This document shows positions 51,197-63,124 of a stretch of DNA of 64,000 bases, one piece after another. Source of the stretch: Drosophila persimilis (taxonomy: Eukaryota > Arthropoda > Insecta > Diptera > Drosophilidae). The notes under the pieces were generated by a model that had not been told where the DNA came from, ran no database searches, and worked only from the letters and a program-made list of their open reading frames with translations. Location: NCBI RefSeq assembly GCF_003286085.1, contig NW_020825298.1, positions 5,828,001 through 5,892,000 on the forward strand, read 5' to 3'. A program made the position numbers and the translations under genes. The stretch's first letter is position 1; every line of letters begins with the position of its first letter.

Positions 51197-54100
51197 CGCT
51201 CTCAAAGTCAAGACTCATGCGTGAGCGGATTTTAAACGGCTAAATCGATTAAGCTAGATTTGCTAAGTGGTTATTAGCAGATTTATAGACATTCAAAATA
51301 AAATGTTAAATGAAGTTCTTTCAGAGAACTGAAATTCTTTAGTTTTCATATGTAAAAGATAAAAAGGAAGACGTACATTTTCGCATGCAGCTGCATGATG
51401 TATTCCGCATTATATAGGAAACATCATTTAATTAAGAAGATATATGTACATATGTATGTATGTATGTAACCCTGTGAAAAAGAGCACATACAATGCCCTG
51501 AATCTCTGCTGATTCGCGTCTTTATTTTGTATCCCCTTTGGCATCCTCTCATTTATGAGCTCTACATTGAGATTTATGGGTTCATTAACGACAAGTAAAC
51601 AATTCTTTAAATCTTGAAAAAATAATAAATATATGCCTGACCAAATGTGGTTCTACTTTCATCTGTAAGGTATTTTATTACTACGTGCATGAAGATGATG
51701 TTCAGCCGTTTTTCATTCAGATCGGCACAACGTGACTCAGTCACTTATAGGAACTACCGGAAATTTGTCATCGATATTTAAGTATACTTTTATAAACGGT
51801 TCATTAAGCTCAAAAGTCGATTTGTGTGGAATAGAGGAATACACAACTTTCTTGGGGTTCTTACGTCAGAACAAAAAATACAATTTCTATTTTTCTATTT
51901 AGTCTGTGAGCTTAAAGTTATAAGCAATATTATGGAAAATAAAACTAATATTCATTGTGTGATTTAAGGGGTAAAACCTTTACCTGTAATCTATATTACA
52001 TAGTGTTTCATGTAAATATGCAAATATACAACTATACATATAATATATATTCGTGTACAAGTTTACGTACATATGTATGTATGTACCTATGAACGATGGA
52101 TTCCCCATCTCATTCTAGAATCAAGATTCCTCAGACGTTACAATCTGGTTTTCATACCCTCTGAAATGTATATGTAAATTCTGTTACACTCTCCCACACA
52201 CACACACACACACACGTGTACACTTGCACTTGCTGTCTGTCTGTCTGGCTGGCCGTCTCATTCACTCTCCCTCTCTGCTCCTGTGAAACACTTGTCTGGC
52301 TCTCTCTCTCTTTCTGTTCCTGTCTGCGCTTTCTGGTGGGGGGGGGAGGGAGTCTGTTTGCTTGTAAATATCCGTTATATGCGAGTTGTTCTCGAATATG
52401 TACGAGAGGAGAGAGTGTGTGCATACTTGTGCGATGAAACAAAGAAACAACTTTTCTGTTGCACTGTTTGTTGCGAATACATATATATGTATGTGTGCTG
52501 TGGCCGCCAACGCAACGCCGCGTCGTAGTTGTAATTGTTCTCGCTGTTTTTGTCGCTGTCAAGTCCAAGCCGTCAGACGACTTCCGCGTGCAAAAACGCG
52601 CGTAATCTCTCCATAGACGCAACACCCAGACATCAGAAGTTCTATATGCGCTCTAATGGCGCTGCTCTCACTCTCTCTCTCTCTCGAGACAGGGAGACGC
52701 ACCTGCACTTGTTTTAGTAGTTGGTTCGTTGTTTGTTTGCTTAGTGATTCGCTTTTATCTCAAGCACCGCGTAAAGTTTAAGGTTTATGAATGAAACGCA
52801 GATACAACTACAGAAACAGCTACAACAAACACGACACAAAACTGCAAATAATCGAGTGAATGCCTCTATTAAACGTCCCAGCAAGGGCAACGGGGAGTGT
52901 CGTCAGTCTGTGGCGTGAGTCAGTGGCGTGCTCGTGATAATCATCGCGACCGACGCGAAGAAAGACTGACAAGGAGAGCAGACAGAGAGTGAGAGAGAGA
53001 GATCAGAGTTGAGAGCGGCGCCGAAAATTCAGCGATAGGCTTTTGGTACCCTGTGTTGTTAGGGTACATTAGGCTAGCATCGTTATTTGCCTAAGGCCTT
53101 TCCTTTAACAAACAATAATATTAGAGCTATTGGTTTACCGAAATATAAAGTTTCCGACTCTAGAAAGAATGTCTTCATCAGTCAACGGAGAGCAAAAATT
53201 AATATCTTTCCTGGACAGCTGACCTATCTATATACATATTAGGGTTTTATGCACACAGTATTATTGGAACTTTTATAAAATATTTGATTATGTGATATAT
53301 GTGTCCCTGCTACGTTAACCAAATATAGAGTATTTCTTGTGTGTACTACTTGTCTTTTTGCTTACTTGTTTTTGTTGGAAGAAATGTTTTGGCTTTTTGT
53401 TTTGATCGCGACGTTTTCGGTTGTTTCTTTTTATATTTGTTCCGGTCTCACGTGTTGTTGTTTATTGGGTTATTGCATATATTATATGCACAAATATATA
53501 CATATAGTATGTAAAAACTATATATGGGGTTTATTTGCGTCTCTTTTAATTTACATTCACACATACGTCAACGTATGCATTACATACGTACAGACATACA
53601 TTGTACATACATACATACATATATGTATGAAGAATTGCATATTTTCAATTTCATTAATTGCGCCACAAATTACAAAAGAAATTACCGAAAAGGCTAAAAG
53701 GCGCGGCACCGCACATTGCGCAGCAGTTCAGTTATGAAATTCTTGGCGTCGCCGCTGGCCGCGACTTTCGTCGTTGGGTTTTTGGCCTTTTGTTTTTGAG
53801 ATTTCACTTTTCGCTAGAATTTTCGAAGCAGACTTTAGTTTGTTTGTTTTTTTTTGTGGTTGTGGTTGTTGTTGTTGTTGTTGCCGCAGCGCCAAACCAA
53901 TCGAAAATGAAATTGTTGCAGGCCGGTCGCAGTCGCAGCCGCAGCGCCGCTGCAGTCATCGCAGTCGACGTCAACGTTGCAGCAGCAGCGTACTCAAATG
54001 TTCTAAGAGAGAGAGAGAGAGCGGGAGAACAAAACGATCGAGAGCGAGCAAGTTTGAGCAAAGGAGAGCCAGACACAGAAGGCGCAGCTGTTGAAGCCTT

Positions 54101-55593
54101 TGGCGCATCGTAATTCTTCAAGCAGTACGAGGACAGACGACCCCTCTATACATACCCCCTCCACCCACACGATTTACATTGTCACGGGCGAACAAGTTCA
54201 ATGCTAAGCTACAGCATGTTGGCCATCGAACATGTTCGCGTTGCATGCTGCGGTTCGGCTCGCTGCTCTGTCGTACGACCCAGTTTATTCTTTGTTGCCG
54301 TTGCTTTTTTTTAACGCTGTTGTTTGTTGTTGCTGCTTTTGGTGTTCCCATCTCTTACCGTTGTTTGGTGTTCGTGTTCTTTAACGGGGGCCCCGCTTTC
54401 TCTTTTTATTTTGGCCAAGTCAATTGATATGCTGCGCTATGTTTTGATGTTTGATGTTGGGAGTCAGTCGCGGCAAACTAGCCCTCCTCCTCCCCCTCTT
54501 TTGTCGATCGTTCTCAAATCGTGCTTGATCTTAGCTTCAACCCGAAATCGAATACCAATTCATGTTCGCTATAATGGTTGAGGGCCCCAACACGAACGAG
54601 CAGACACAGCTTTCCATGAGTCAGGATTATTCACAGACATACAAATTTATAGATGTGTGTTCTTCTTCAAACCTCTCCATCCATACACTAGGTCCCATAT
54701 TTAATCGTACACCCACATCAAATACGCCTAAATTCTGATAATAGTTATTTATCAAGTACGTTAGTACCAGGGCACTCGACGTATTCTCCGATTAGTAAAC
54801 TAGGGCTTTGAAAAATATTCTTATTTGTCTTAAAATTTAAAACAATTTTGTACATTTAATTTCCCTTTAAAGAATGTTTTACGCTTTTTTTTCGAATACC
54901 ATAACATTCTCAGTTATTATTACTTTTCCTGATTTTCACAGAATTTAACTATTATTAAATTATCAGATAAATGCATTACGAGTATAGTAATAGAATCTGT
55001 TGCGTATGCCAACGACACGCCAAGTGAAAGACGAACGAACTTTTCTCTTAGGGGGGGCGGGTGTACGAGTAAATGCTGGGCAGAGTGTACGTGCACGCAC
55101 ACATTTGCTAGTTTCGCATCGTCCTTTATTGCGATGTTAAACTTTTCAAGGTTAAGTCTTTGGCTGGCGTCGACGGCGAGCAATGACATTTGGTCATGGT
55201 GTGGGCAAGGAGGAGGAGGAGGAGCGATGGGTAGGGTAGTGTAGGGCAGGGAAGGCAAAAGAGGGACCAGAAACATCACACGCCACGCACACAGACGCAA
55301 CAAACAGTTCGTTCACTTGCCGGGAACTCCTTCTCTCTCTCTCTGCGTTCTCTTATTTTTGACCCAAGCGTCTGCCGCAATTCCTGTGCGACCACAGTGG
55401 TTCGGAGCTGTAAATTATATACACATAATTAATAAAAGATCTAAAAATGTGCCAAAAATTAACAACTAAATTCTGTGTCATTTAGTAAGGAAGACGTTTC
55501 AATAAGGTTGCATCGTATTTTACAGTCAAACTTCCTGAAAGCTAACATTCCAACTACGAATTTTCTGAAACCTGCACATTTGAAGCCACTGTG

Positions 55594-55597
<4 letters not shown>

Positions 55598-55631
<34 letters not shown>
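55598..55631. repeat. (CT)n microsatellite
   Basis: An uninterrupted CT run of about 34 bases, a potential GAGA-factor binding tract. Confidence 0.9.
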
Positions 55632-55633
<2 letters not shown>

Positions 55634-58600
55634 CTATTCGGCTCTCCCAATTCCCTTTCCTTTCCTCCCGATAATAGTCTGCTCTGCCCGTCTGGATATT
55701 ATTGCTCACGTTCTCCCTGCCGGCTGCACGCTACGCTTTTCGGCTCTACAGTTTTCGAGCATCGTTCTGCCTTCGAGCAAGGACAATGCCGTTGCATACG
55801 TGATCGAACAAGTCGCAAAGGCCGCTAAGCAGAAGACGAAATTTCATTAGCATGGCCCGAGCTTACATAAGGCCGAGCACAGGAGAGCGGCAGGAAGAGG
55901 TCTCAGCAGCGCTGCCTGTTTGTGTGCGTTTGTGTGTGTGCAGGGGCGTCGTCTGCTGTTGCTCAGTGAAAGGGAAAGGTTATTAGACTCGTCCTGCGGA
56001 GATGGTGGGGGCCCAGACATTGGCCGCTGCTGCTGCCTCTGCTGCTCCTTATTGTTATAATAACCTTTCGGTTTTCTGTTTTCGCTTTTCGGTTTTGGCG
56101 GAGGGATTTGTCGACGGAAGAGCATGGCATGGATGGTTGGATGGACGGACGTGGAAGGGGGATCCAGGACAGCATCTTGCGTGGGAGGATAACAGGAGTG
56201 ACTCGCACAGATAGGAGCAGAGTCACGAGGCGAGCCACGAGCAGGTCCCCGAAGGCGGAGGTCGGGCCCCAATACAGTGCAATGACAGTCGTCGACGTAG
56301 GTCGGCCGCATTACGAAGGCTCCCTCCCACTCGCTGTCACTTTCTTCCTCTCCCTCTATCTCTCTCTGTCTCTCTGGGATGGAGGAGCCGACGAACTCTC
56401 GGCCCAGTCAAAGGCTCAACATTTGTATTTTTTTTGGTATATCACGGGCATTGACATTCACTTCAGAAACCTCCAGGCTGGCGTCAGCAAATGGCGTCTT
56501 TAGTTGAATGCACGAGGCGGCAGCACGCAGTAAGGTCACAGGGCATGGACCCGTGTCCCGGTCACAGGCCTCTAGGCCATAGCCACTGAAATCGAGTATT
56601 AGATAAACACCGAGTGCGGGAATAATTTCCAAAAAATCTACGAAAATAGAAAACCCAAGAAGAACTTTGCGTATTTGAGTGTAATTAATCCGCAAATTCA
56701 GTGGAAATCTTCTTAAAATTACGAATGTTTTCTGAACCGCATTAGCCTTTAAGATTTTTTGGAAGAACTTTCAGGAGCACTTTACGTTTTCCGAATTAAA
56801 GCGAACAATTTATTTCCATCAATTTGTTCAGAAAAAAACGGATGTTTGTTTTACAACTATTGTGGGGGTCCGTGATTTTTTGAGACTCTTTTTTCCAAAT
56901 CCAGCTGCTTAATCGTTTTATGAGTTTTTCAGAGTTTGGTTTATTCTTGAAAAAAAATTCAAAAGAGATAATGTACATAATAATGAAGTGATACAACTTC
57001 AAGTAGTTAAATTAGTACAATATAATCTCTGTTTCCGTAGGGATTACACACACATTTCAATATCTACTGTGACAATGGTGCCAAGAAATTGATTGTGCTT
57101 TTATCAAATTGGTATTTGTCGGTGGGCGTCATCTACCGAATTAGTTTGATTATAGGGATACGATCAACTCCCAATGTCATTCAAGGTAATGACTCACAAG
57201 TGGATTATTAAATTGAAATAGGTCATTGAAATGATCGATTTGGAAACAAAAATATAAGTTTTGCATCGAAAATATTACGAGTAGATTATATTTATAGACA
57301 TATTTTCTTAACTTTAGCAGGGATATTAATGTTTTGCACCCAACAGATATTGCATTTACATCCTTTTGAATGAATGTGTTAAAAAAAATTTTTTGTAAAC
57401 AAGTTGCATCTCTTTCAGGATCCACTAAGACACAGGGAATGGCTAATACGAGGCTATCCTCGAGATAGAGAGAGTAAATACGACTACGACTAGGGAAATG
57501 TATGCCCAAGGAGAACTACAATTTTTATGAATATGAAATAAAAAATCTTCTGGAAGGATCCAATGCTCAAGAGTTTCTGAGGTCAAGTGCACTTTCATAT
57601 ACAGTGCCGGCACAGCAAAAGCTTTTCAGTTTATTGCTGTTTTAAAGAGATTTTCCACAAATATTTTCCTTGTAATAAATGGTAGAATTACAAGAACATT
57701 AAGAACTAATTTAACCAATAACAAAAAATGTAAAAAATAATTCTTTCAAATTGCGCCTATGAAAATTTGCAAAAAAGAATAAAGGTAATTTATCTATAAA
57801 GAATTGCAATGGAAAAGCTCCTAAAACATCTGTTAACTGAAAAGTAATTGCTATGCTAACACTTATGTCCGGCACTGTATGTAGTACACGTACAATCTAT
57901 GTATAATCTCCCACAAATTCTTGTAAAGAGTTTCTCTAGTCAAATTTCCCAAAGACGAATTGCAAAAGACACAAATTCGGTTTGGTTTTCCTAACAGAAG
58001 AGAGAAAATGCTGGCAAAGATTTTATGAGGTCAAAACTCATTACAGTTGTGGCAGGCACGCTGTTGCATAGTGGTGCTGCTGCTGCACGTTAGCCCCGAT
58101 TTGGCGAGTGGGAAAAAGAAAAGCTGCAGCAGCAGAGCCAGTGGCTGTAGCAGCAGCAGTGGCAGTGGCAGTGGCAGCATCGGCCCATGACAGTTGCAGT
58201 TGCAACTTTCTAATGCGGCAACAGGCAAACAGGCGATGTGCCGCAGCAGCAACTCAAAACGGATGTGGATCGTGGGGCGCATTATGTGTGCCACAATGCA
58301 ACAGCAACAACAGCAGCAGCATGCAACCATCTAGCAAGAGCAAGAAAGAAAAACGAATTTCTCCAAACTGCTTTCCACTGCAAATTACTTAACTATTTTC
58401 CCAGTTTTCGCTTTGTCGTGCAATTTGCAAAGCAGTGGTTGTTGCATGTTGTTGCATATTAGCCAGAGAGCCAGAGCCAGCGCCAGAGCTAGAGCTGGAG
58501 CCACAGCCACAGCCAGTGCCATGCCCACAACAAAAAAAGGGGCAGGCAACATGAGAAACAAGCTTGCAACCAACGGCAGTGAAAAGTTGGTCATGACAAT

Positions 58601-59054
58601 CAAATGGCAAACAACGTGCAACATTCAAGGGGAGAGTATCTGTGTGAAGTGCATCTCTCTGGGTATAGGTGTGTATCTATGTGTGCGCACTGATGCATTC
58701 CGCCTGCTGCAACTGCAACTGCAATTTAGGTGAGCCTAGGGTCCCCTCTCTCCCTACTCAACCCTAGCCAAAGACCGACCCTCGCCATCCATTGGTTCCT
58801 CACTTGACACGGCACTGCAAAGTGGGGGGCGGGGGGGAGAGCGAGTGGTGTGGAAAGGACTGGAGGGACCCGTGGCACAAAGAACTCCACTTAGTCACTG
58901 GATGACTAACCGACTGGCTCGACCCTAAATTCCCAAATGAGTCAGGGTCTTCAGCTTTTGGCCCAGACATTAACGTACCGCAGACAGATGTAAAGTTTGA
59001 ACACGTTCTTTTTGGGAAATGCAATCAATGGGATGGAAAAAAGTCATCATCATA

Positions 59055-59246
59055 GATGGGTTTGCACATGAGGAATGTGTCAGAAAATTATAAAAATTTA
59101 CGATAAGTTAAAGCTTTCTAAAACACTTAAAAATAAATAAAAAAGGAATGTAATATAAAAGATGGATCCACCCAACGAATTTGTCAGAAATTATACAAAT
59201 TAAGGAGTACTTAGAGCTTTCCTAAGCCACTAACAATAATAAATAT
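59055..59246. repeat. Diverged tandem duplication, about 95-base unit
   Basis: The segment from 59055 to about 59160 is repeated in diverged form from 59161 to 59246. Matching blocks are GTCAGAAA-TTATA-AAA, AGCTTTC and the AATAATAAA-type end. It is followed by a 22-base A run. Confidence 0.55.
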
Positions 59247-59255
59247 GTATGTACT

Positions 59256-59277
59256 AAAAAAAAAAAAAAAAAAAAAA
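59256..59277. repeat. Poly(A) run
   Basis: Twenty-two consecutive A residues are followed by TAAATAAAAT. It may be slippage or the 3' tail of an old retroposed copy; no target duplication is visible. Confidence 0.85.
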
Positions 59278-59424
59278 TAAATAAAATATTTGCAGGCATT
59301 TGCTCTTGGTAGTATTTAAGACTAAAAATAGTAGATCGAAAATATTTAATGTTAATGTTTAAATTTAACTTCTGAAAATATATTGAAGCACTTTAGGAGA
59401 CCTAACAATATATACCTAATATAC

Positions 59425-59774
59425 ATATGTACTTTGTAGTTATATGAAAATAGTTGGAAATTGTTTCTTGAAATATTTAATGTTAAAGAATCTTTCTATA
59501 ATAATAAATAATAAACCCAGACTGAATATATTTCCTGTTTCGAGTACTACATACATAGGTATACAAAACACAACTTTTACTGCTTTGAATTACCAAAAAA
59601 TATATGTTCAAAGAAGGAAAGATATTTTAGTAAAATGATAGTTTCCTTAAAAATTGCATTTATCAAAAAAATTATTTCTACTTGGGGAAATCGTTTAATC
59701 CGTTTAAGCCACTTGCATTTGACCAACTTAATTGTCAAGACATATGTACATATGTACACATACGTATTTAAGTG
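59425..59774. repeat. Direct repeat A, left copy
   Basis: About 350 AT-rich bases are nearly identical to 61184-61545, with a few substitutions and small indels. The left copy ends exactly where element B begins (TTTAAGTG then CCGGAGCC). The right copy continues into different sequence at the same point. Confidence 0.85.
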
Positions 59775-60905
59775 CCGGAGCCATAAACGCGCAGCCCCCC
59801 CATGTTCAATATGTTCAGTCTGGCTGGATCGGAACGCTGCGCCAGTACTTCTTCCAGCGAGGACTGATCCATGAAAACCATCAGAATCAACACGTGTCTT
59901 CTGTCCCCAGGCCTAGAACGTGGTAAACGCTTTGGATTCGGACCAAACTCCTACCATCAGTCCATCAGTCCATGCTGAGTGGCCTGCTAAAGAAAGTGTT
60001 TTAGAAATGATCCGTCGAGACGTGTTGAATGACAGCCAGGTCATACTCACCTGCCACGTTGAGTGGGTTCAACAGGAAGAAGTTCCTTTCGAGATCGGTC
60101 AAGATGGATGTTAAGTTGGTCGTTTATCAGATTCCCGCGGCATTTGAATCTCCTTTTCCGGTAGTACTTCCAGTATTTCTATTGAACCGTTCTTGTCGCT
60201 GCTCTCCGCTTCCTACACGTGTGAGGAAAGATTATTTACATTAGCACTCAAGTAACTATTTGTATTTGAATATTCTTATCTGGATTTTGGAATACCAATT
60301 GGATATTTGGACTTAAGGTGATCTTTGGCATCCACTGGGAAAGCCTCGTGGCTTACCTTCTCGAGGTCGGACTGCATCCGCTACTCCTTCTGGAGGGCTC
60401 CTGCTGGACTAGGGCTTTGAGTGCGTCTTCTTGCTGATTTTAGTAAGGCAGCGGAGGCGGTTGTCCCGGTTGTTGAGGCAGACCTTCGCTGCCCGATTGC
60501 TCCATTGGGGGCTTCAGACTGTGCTCCAGACGTCCACCAGAAAGAGACTAAAATCGCCGGATCGCAGTCTGTTGGTGGACTGAGACTGCTCGCATTTGCG
60601 CTTCATCGTCCGATGCTCCTTGTCGTCGAGTGTCCTGCAGGCGCAACATATCGCTCTTCATCCTCTCCGCCATTCGATTGATGCCGCGCCACCTTCCTGT
60701 GCCCCTGATGATCGTGTATGGAATGGCCAGATTGCAAAGCATTGATCATTTTCCTGGCCTAGCACCAGGAAACACCAGTTGATGATGATGATTTTCTTGA
60801 ATCAGGGACACTGGGAAAAGACGTGGCGCAGTGTTTCGAGCCTTCCAGTTTGACCAAATTAAACATGGAGGTTGTGGCGGATGTGGCTGGTTACCCTTGA
60901 AATTG
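59775..60905. mobile_element. Element B copy 1, with inverted arms
   Basis: This element, about 1.1 kb, starts CCGGAGCCATAAACG. Its first 150 bases (59775-59927) reappear as a diverged inverted copy at 60757-60905; the shared blocks include ACGCTGCGCCA against ACACTGCGCCA and a GGCCTAG-type end. Most of the interior matches the second copy at 63125 onward. Compared with that copy it lacks about 57 bases near 59975, lacks about 95 bases near 60140, and carries an extra 190 bases at about 60160-60350. On the minus strand a broken reading frame rich in Gln, Pro and Arg runs through it, with stops and indels. I cannot name the family; it may be a foldback-type or degenerate transposon or a duplicated gene fragment. 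Confidence 0.55.
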
Positions 60906-61183
60906 GTTCCTCGGGACGGGGAACAGAGCCGCGCCTCAGATGATCGAGTCACCTCCCCTCCTGGTTGGAGCTGACCACCTCGCCGGAAGTCTGGTGGAAT
61001 AAATAAGGATATAAAATCGGAGGTAAAACTTTTGTGAATTAATTTTCTTACCGATTCCAACAATTTTCCTGACAAGTATCGAAGTGTTGAGAATAAACAG
61101 TGTTGTGAAGTTCTGTACTGTGTTGATCTAACAGCTGAAGCCTGGCAGCTTGTGGCTGTGTTACTGTGTTTCACAATTGCAAC
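60906..61183. other. Segment between element B and the right repeat A
   Basis: About 280 bases follow the right arm. They read without open frame on plus and may still belong to the inserted element. No known feature is seen. Confidence 0.35.
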
Positions 61184-61545
61184 TATGTACTATGTAGTTT
61201 TATGAAAATAATTGGAAATTGTTTCTTGAAATATTTAATAATAAAGAATCTTTCTATAATAATAAATAATAAACCCAGACTGAATATATTTCCTGTTTCG
61301 AGTACTACATACATAGGTATACAAAACATAGCTTTTACTGCTTTGAATTACCAAAAAATATATGTTCAAAGAAAGAAAGATATTTTAGTAAAATGATAGA
61401 GTTTCCTTAAAAATTGCATTTATCAAACAAATTATTTCTCCTTGGTGAAATTGTTTAATCCCAATAAATCCGTTTAAGCCACTTGCATTTGACCAACTTA
61501 ATTGTCAAGTAATACATATGTACACATACATACGTATTTAAGTGC
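61184..61545. repeat. Direct repeat A, right copy
   Basis: This second copy of the 350-base repeat is in the same orientation as 59425-59774. Small changes include GAAAGAAAG for GAAGGAAAG and an added CCCAATAAA stretch near 61460. Confidence 0.85.
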
Positions 61546-61892
61546 AATTAATTGTAGAAACTCTCCTCCTTAGCTGGGATTAAGATTAAGTGCACTGAAA
61601 AAAAAATATATTTGTTGACCAAAAAGCCTTGATTTTAAGGATTCTAATTTTTTTTTTATATAATAATGTCAAAAAGCGAGGATATTAATTTATGAAATCT
61701 GCTTTAATATGTAATTAATTGTAAATACTAGTATTCAGTTAATTTAATTTCTAGCTAATATTATTTTCAAGCCATTCTAATGATATACACTGATATTTTT
61801 CTTTTCTTCCAGTGTATACCGCTAGCCCCTTTAATTGGAAAGAAGTTAAGTGTCTCCCCCGAGATAGCTTTTATCATGATCTATTAATTTTA

Positions 61893-61950
61893 TTCCCTCT
61901 TTCTAATTCTATTTTATATATTTCCCTCTTTCTAATTCTATTTTATATAT
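61893..61950. repeat. Exact 29-base tandem duplication
   Basis: The unit starting TTCCCTCTTTCTAATTC occurs twice in direct succession at a spacing of 29 bases. The identity suggests a recent event. Confidence 0.85.
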
Positions 61951-62640
61951 TTTTTCTGTTGGCTTGTTTGTGGGTTCAGCCCACTTTTCGATGGGCGATT
62001 GAGATCTGTAGCCGCAGTCCCAGTCCCGTCCCAGTGGATCGTGCCCCAGTGATCTAATAAACACCGCATTGTCATTCGCTTCGCTTGGCATCTCTCTGCC
62101 ACACGGCAAAACAAAACATACAGACACACTCGTAGATACAGATATAGAGAAAGAGACAACTTCATTTGTCACTCAATGCCCAAAGCCCGAACTGGGACAC
62201 CATTCATTAATTTATCGCATGCAAAACAATCCGCCAAATACATACAAATACACATAATGTGTATCTGTGTGTGTGTGTGTGTGTTTGTGGCAGCTGCAAT
62301 CGGCACACAAAAAATAGAAAGTTTTTCTTCGTTTCGCACTGCATTTGCTGCAATTTTCTCTTTGCAATTTGATTAAATAAAAATATTGTGTAAAAGCCAA
62401 AGCCGTGCCAGTGTTGTGGCAGTGACGCTGGCAGCGCAACTTTCCAACTGCTGGCTGGCTTTGGAGCTGGCTGCCACGACTTCTAAGTCGGTTACTAGAT
62501 GCAATAATAATTGCATTTGTCCCACTTTACTTTCACTTGGCCAACGTGCGGCAAATGCAACAAGCAACGAGCAACAAGCGACAGGCGCAGCAGGCAACAG
62601 GCAGCGGCGCAGGCGTCGACTTTGACTTTGCTTGTGCTTG

Positions 62641-62682
<42 letters not shown>

Positions 62683-63124
62683 TGCATGAAAAGCTAGCTG
62701 CAACTTTTTCCAGTCGCTTGGTGGAAATTGTTTGCCGTTTGGCTCTGACTGGCAAAAAGGAAAAGTGGGTCAAGCGCACCATTGTTGCACTCGTCGTTAG
62801 ATGCGATGCTGTCGCTGTGTTGCTGCTGCTGCTGCTGCCGCTGCTGTTACTTGTTGCATGCCACCCCACTTAATTGACAATTGACTGCCACAGAGCCCAC
62901 AGAGTTTTGCTGTGGCATTTGATTTATGAAATTGGGTTAAAGCTGCTTTCCTTTTTCATACCCTGGCGGCCCAGGCACTGGTACAGGCTCAGGCACAGGC
63001 ACACGGGTATTCTAATTTGGAGACGCACAAAGAAGGAAACGAAACATTTGCAGTCCTTTCACACACTTTTATGCCTTTTAGGTATCTGCCGAGTGAAACA
63101 TAGTAGTTGTAGGTGTAGAAGGAG
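61951..63124. other. Unassigned sequence between repeats
   Basis: No gene is supported. It contains (GT)n near 62266-62283, (CT)n at 62646-62672 and GCT/CTG repeats at 62820-62845. Open frames on both strands come from these low-complexity parts. Confidence 0.4.

Larger units (their letters stand above)
41401..59040. other. Non-coding region upstream of vrille, part 2
   Basis: No convincing gene is seen on either strand. GA/CT-rich blocks (41465-41496, 44475-44498, 48290-48300, 54008-54020, 55598-55631), GC-richer islands (about 44700-45060, 48600-48820, 53700-54110, 56000-56300 and 58040-58330) and microsatellites alternate with AT-rich sequence. The islands have the look of promoters, leader exons or GAGA-factor sites, but I cannot assign any to a transcript. 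Confidence 0.4.

Noticed and set aside
52213..53454. CACGTG sites at 52213 and 53449
   Set aside because: One is embedded in a CA/GT microsatellite and both are more than 15 kb from the vrille promoter, with no other promoter signals nearby.
59890..60220. CACGTG-like palindromes in element B
   Set aside because: They lie inside repetitive sequence unrelated to vrille, so a clock role is not supported.
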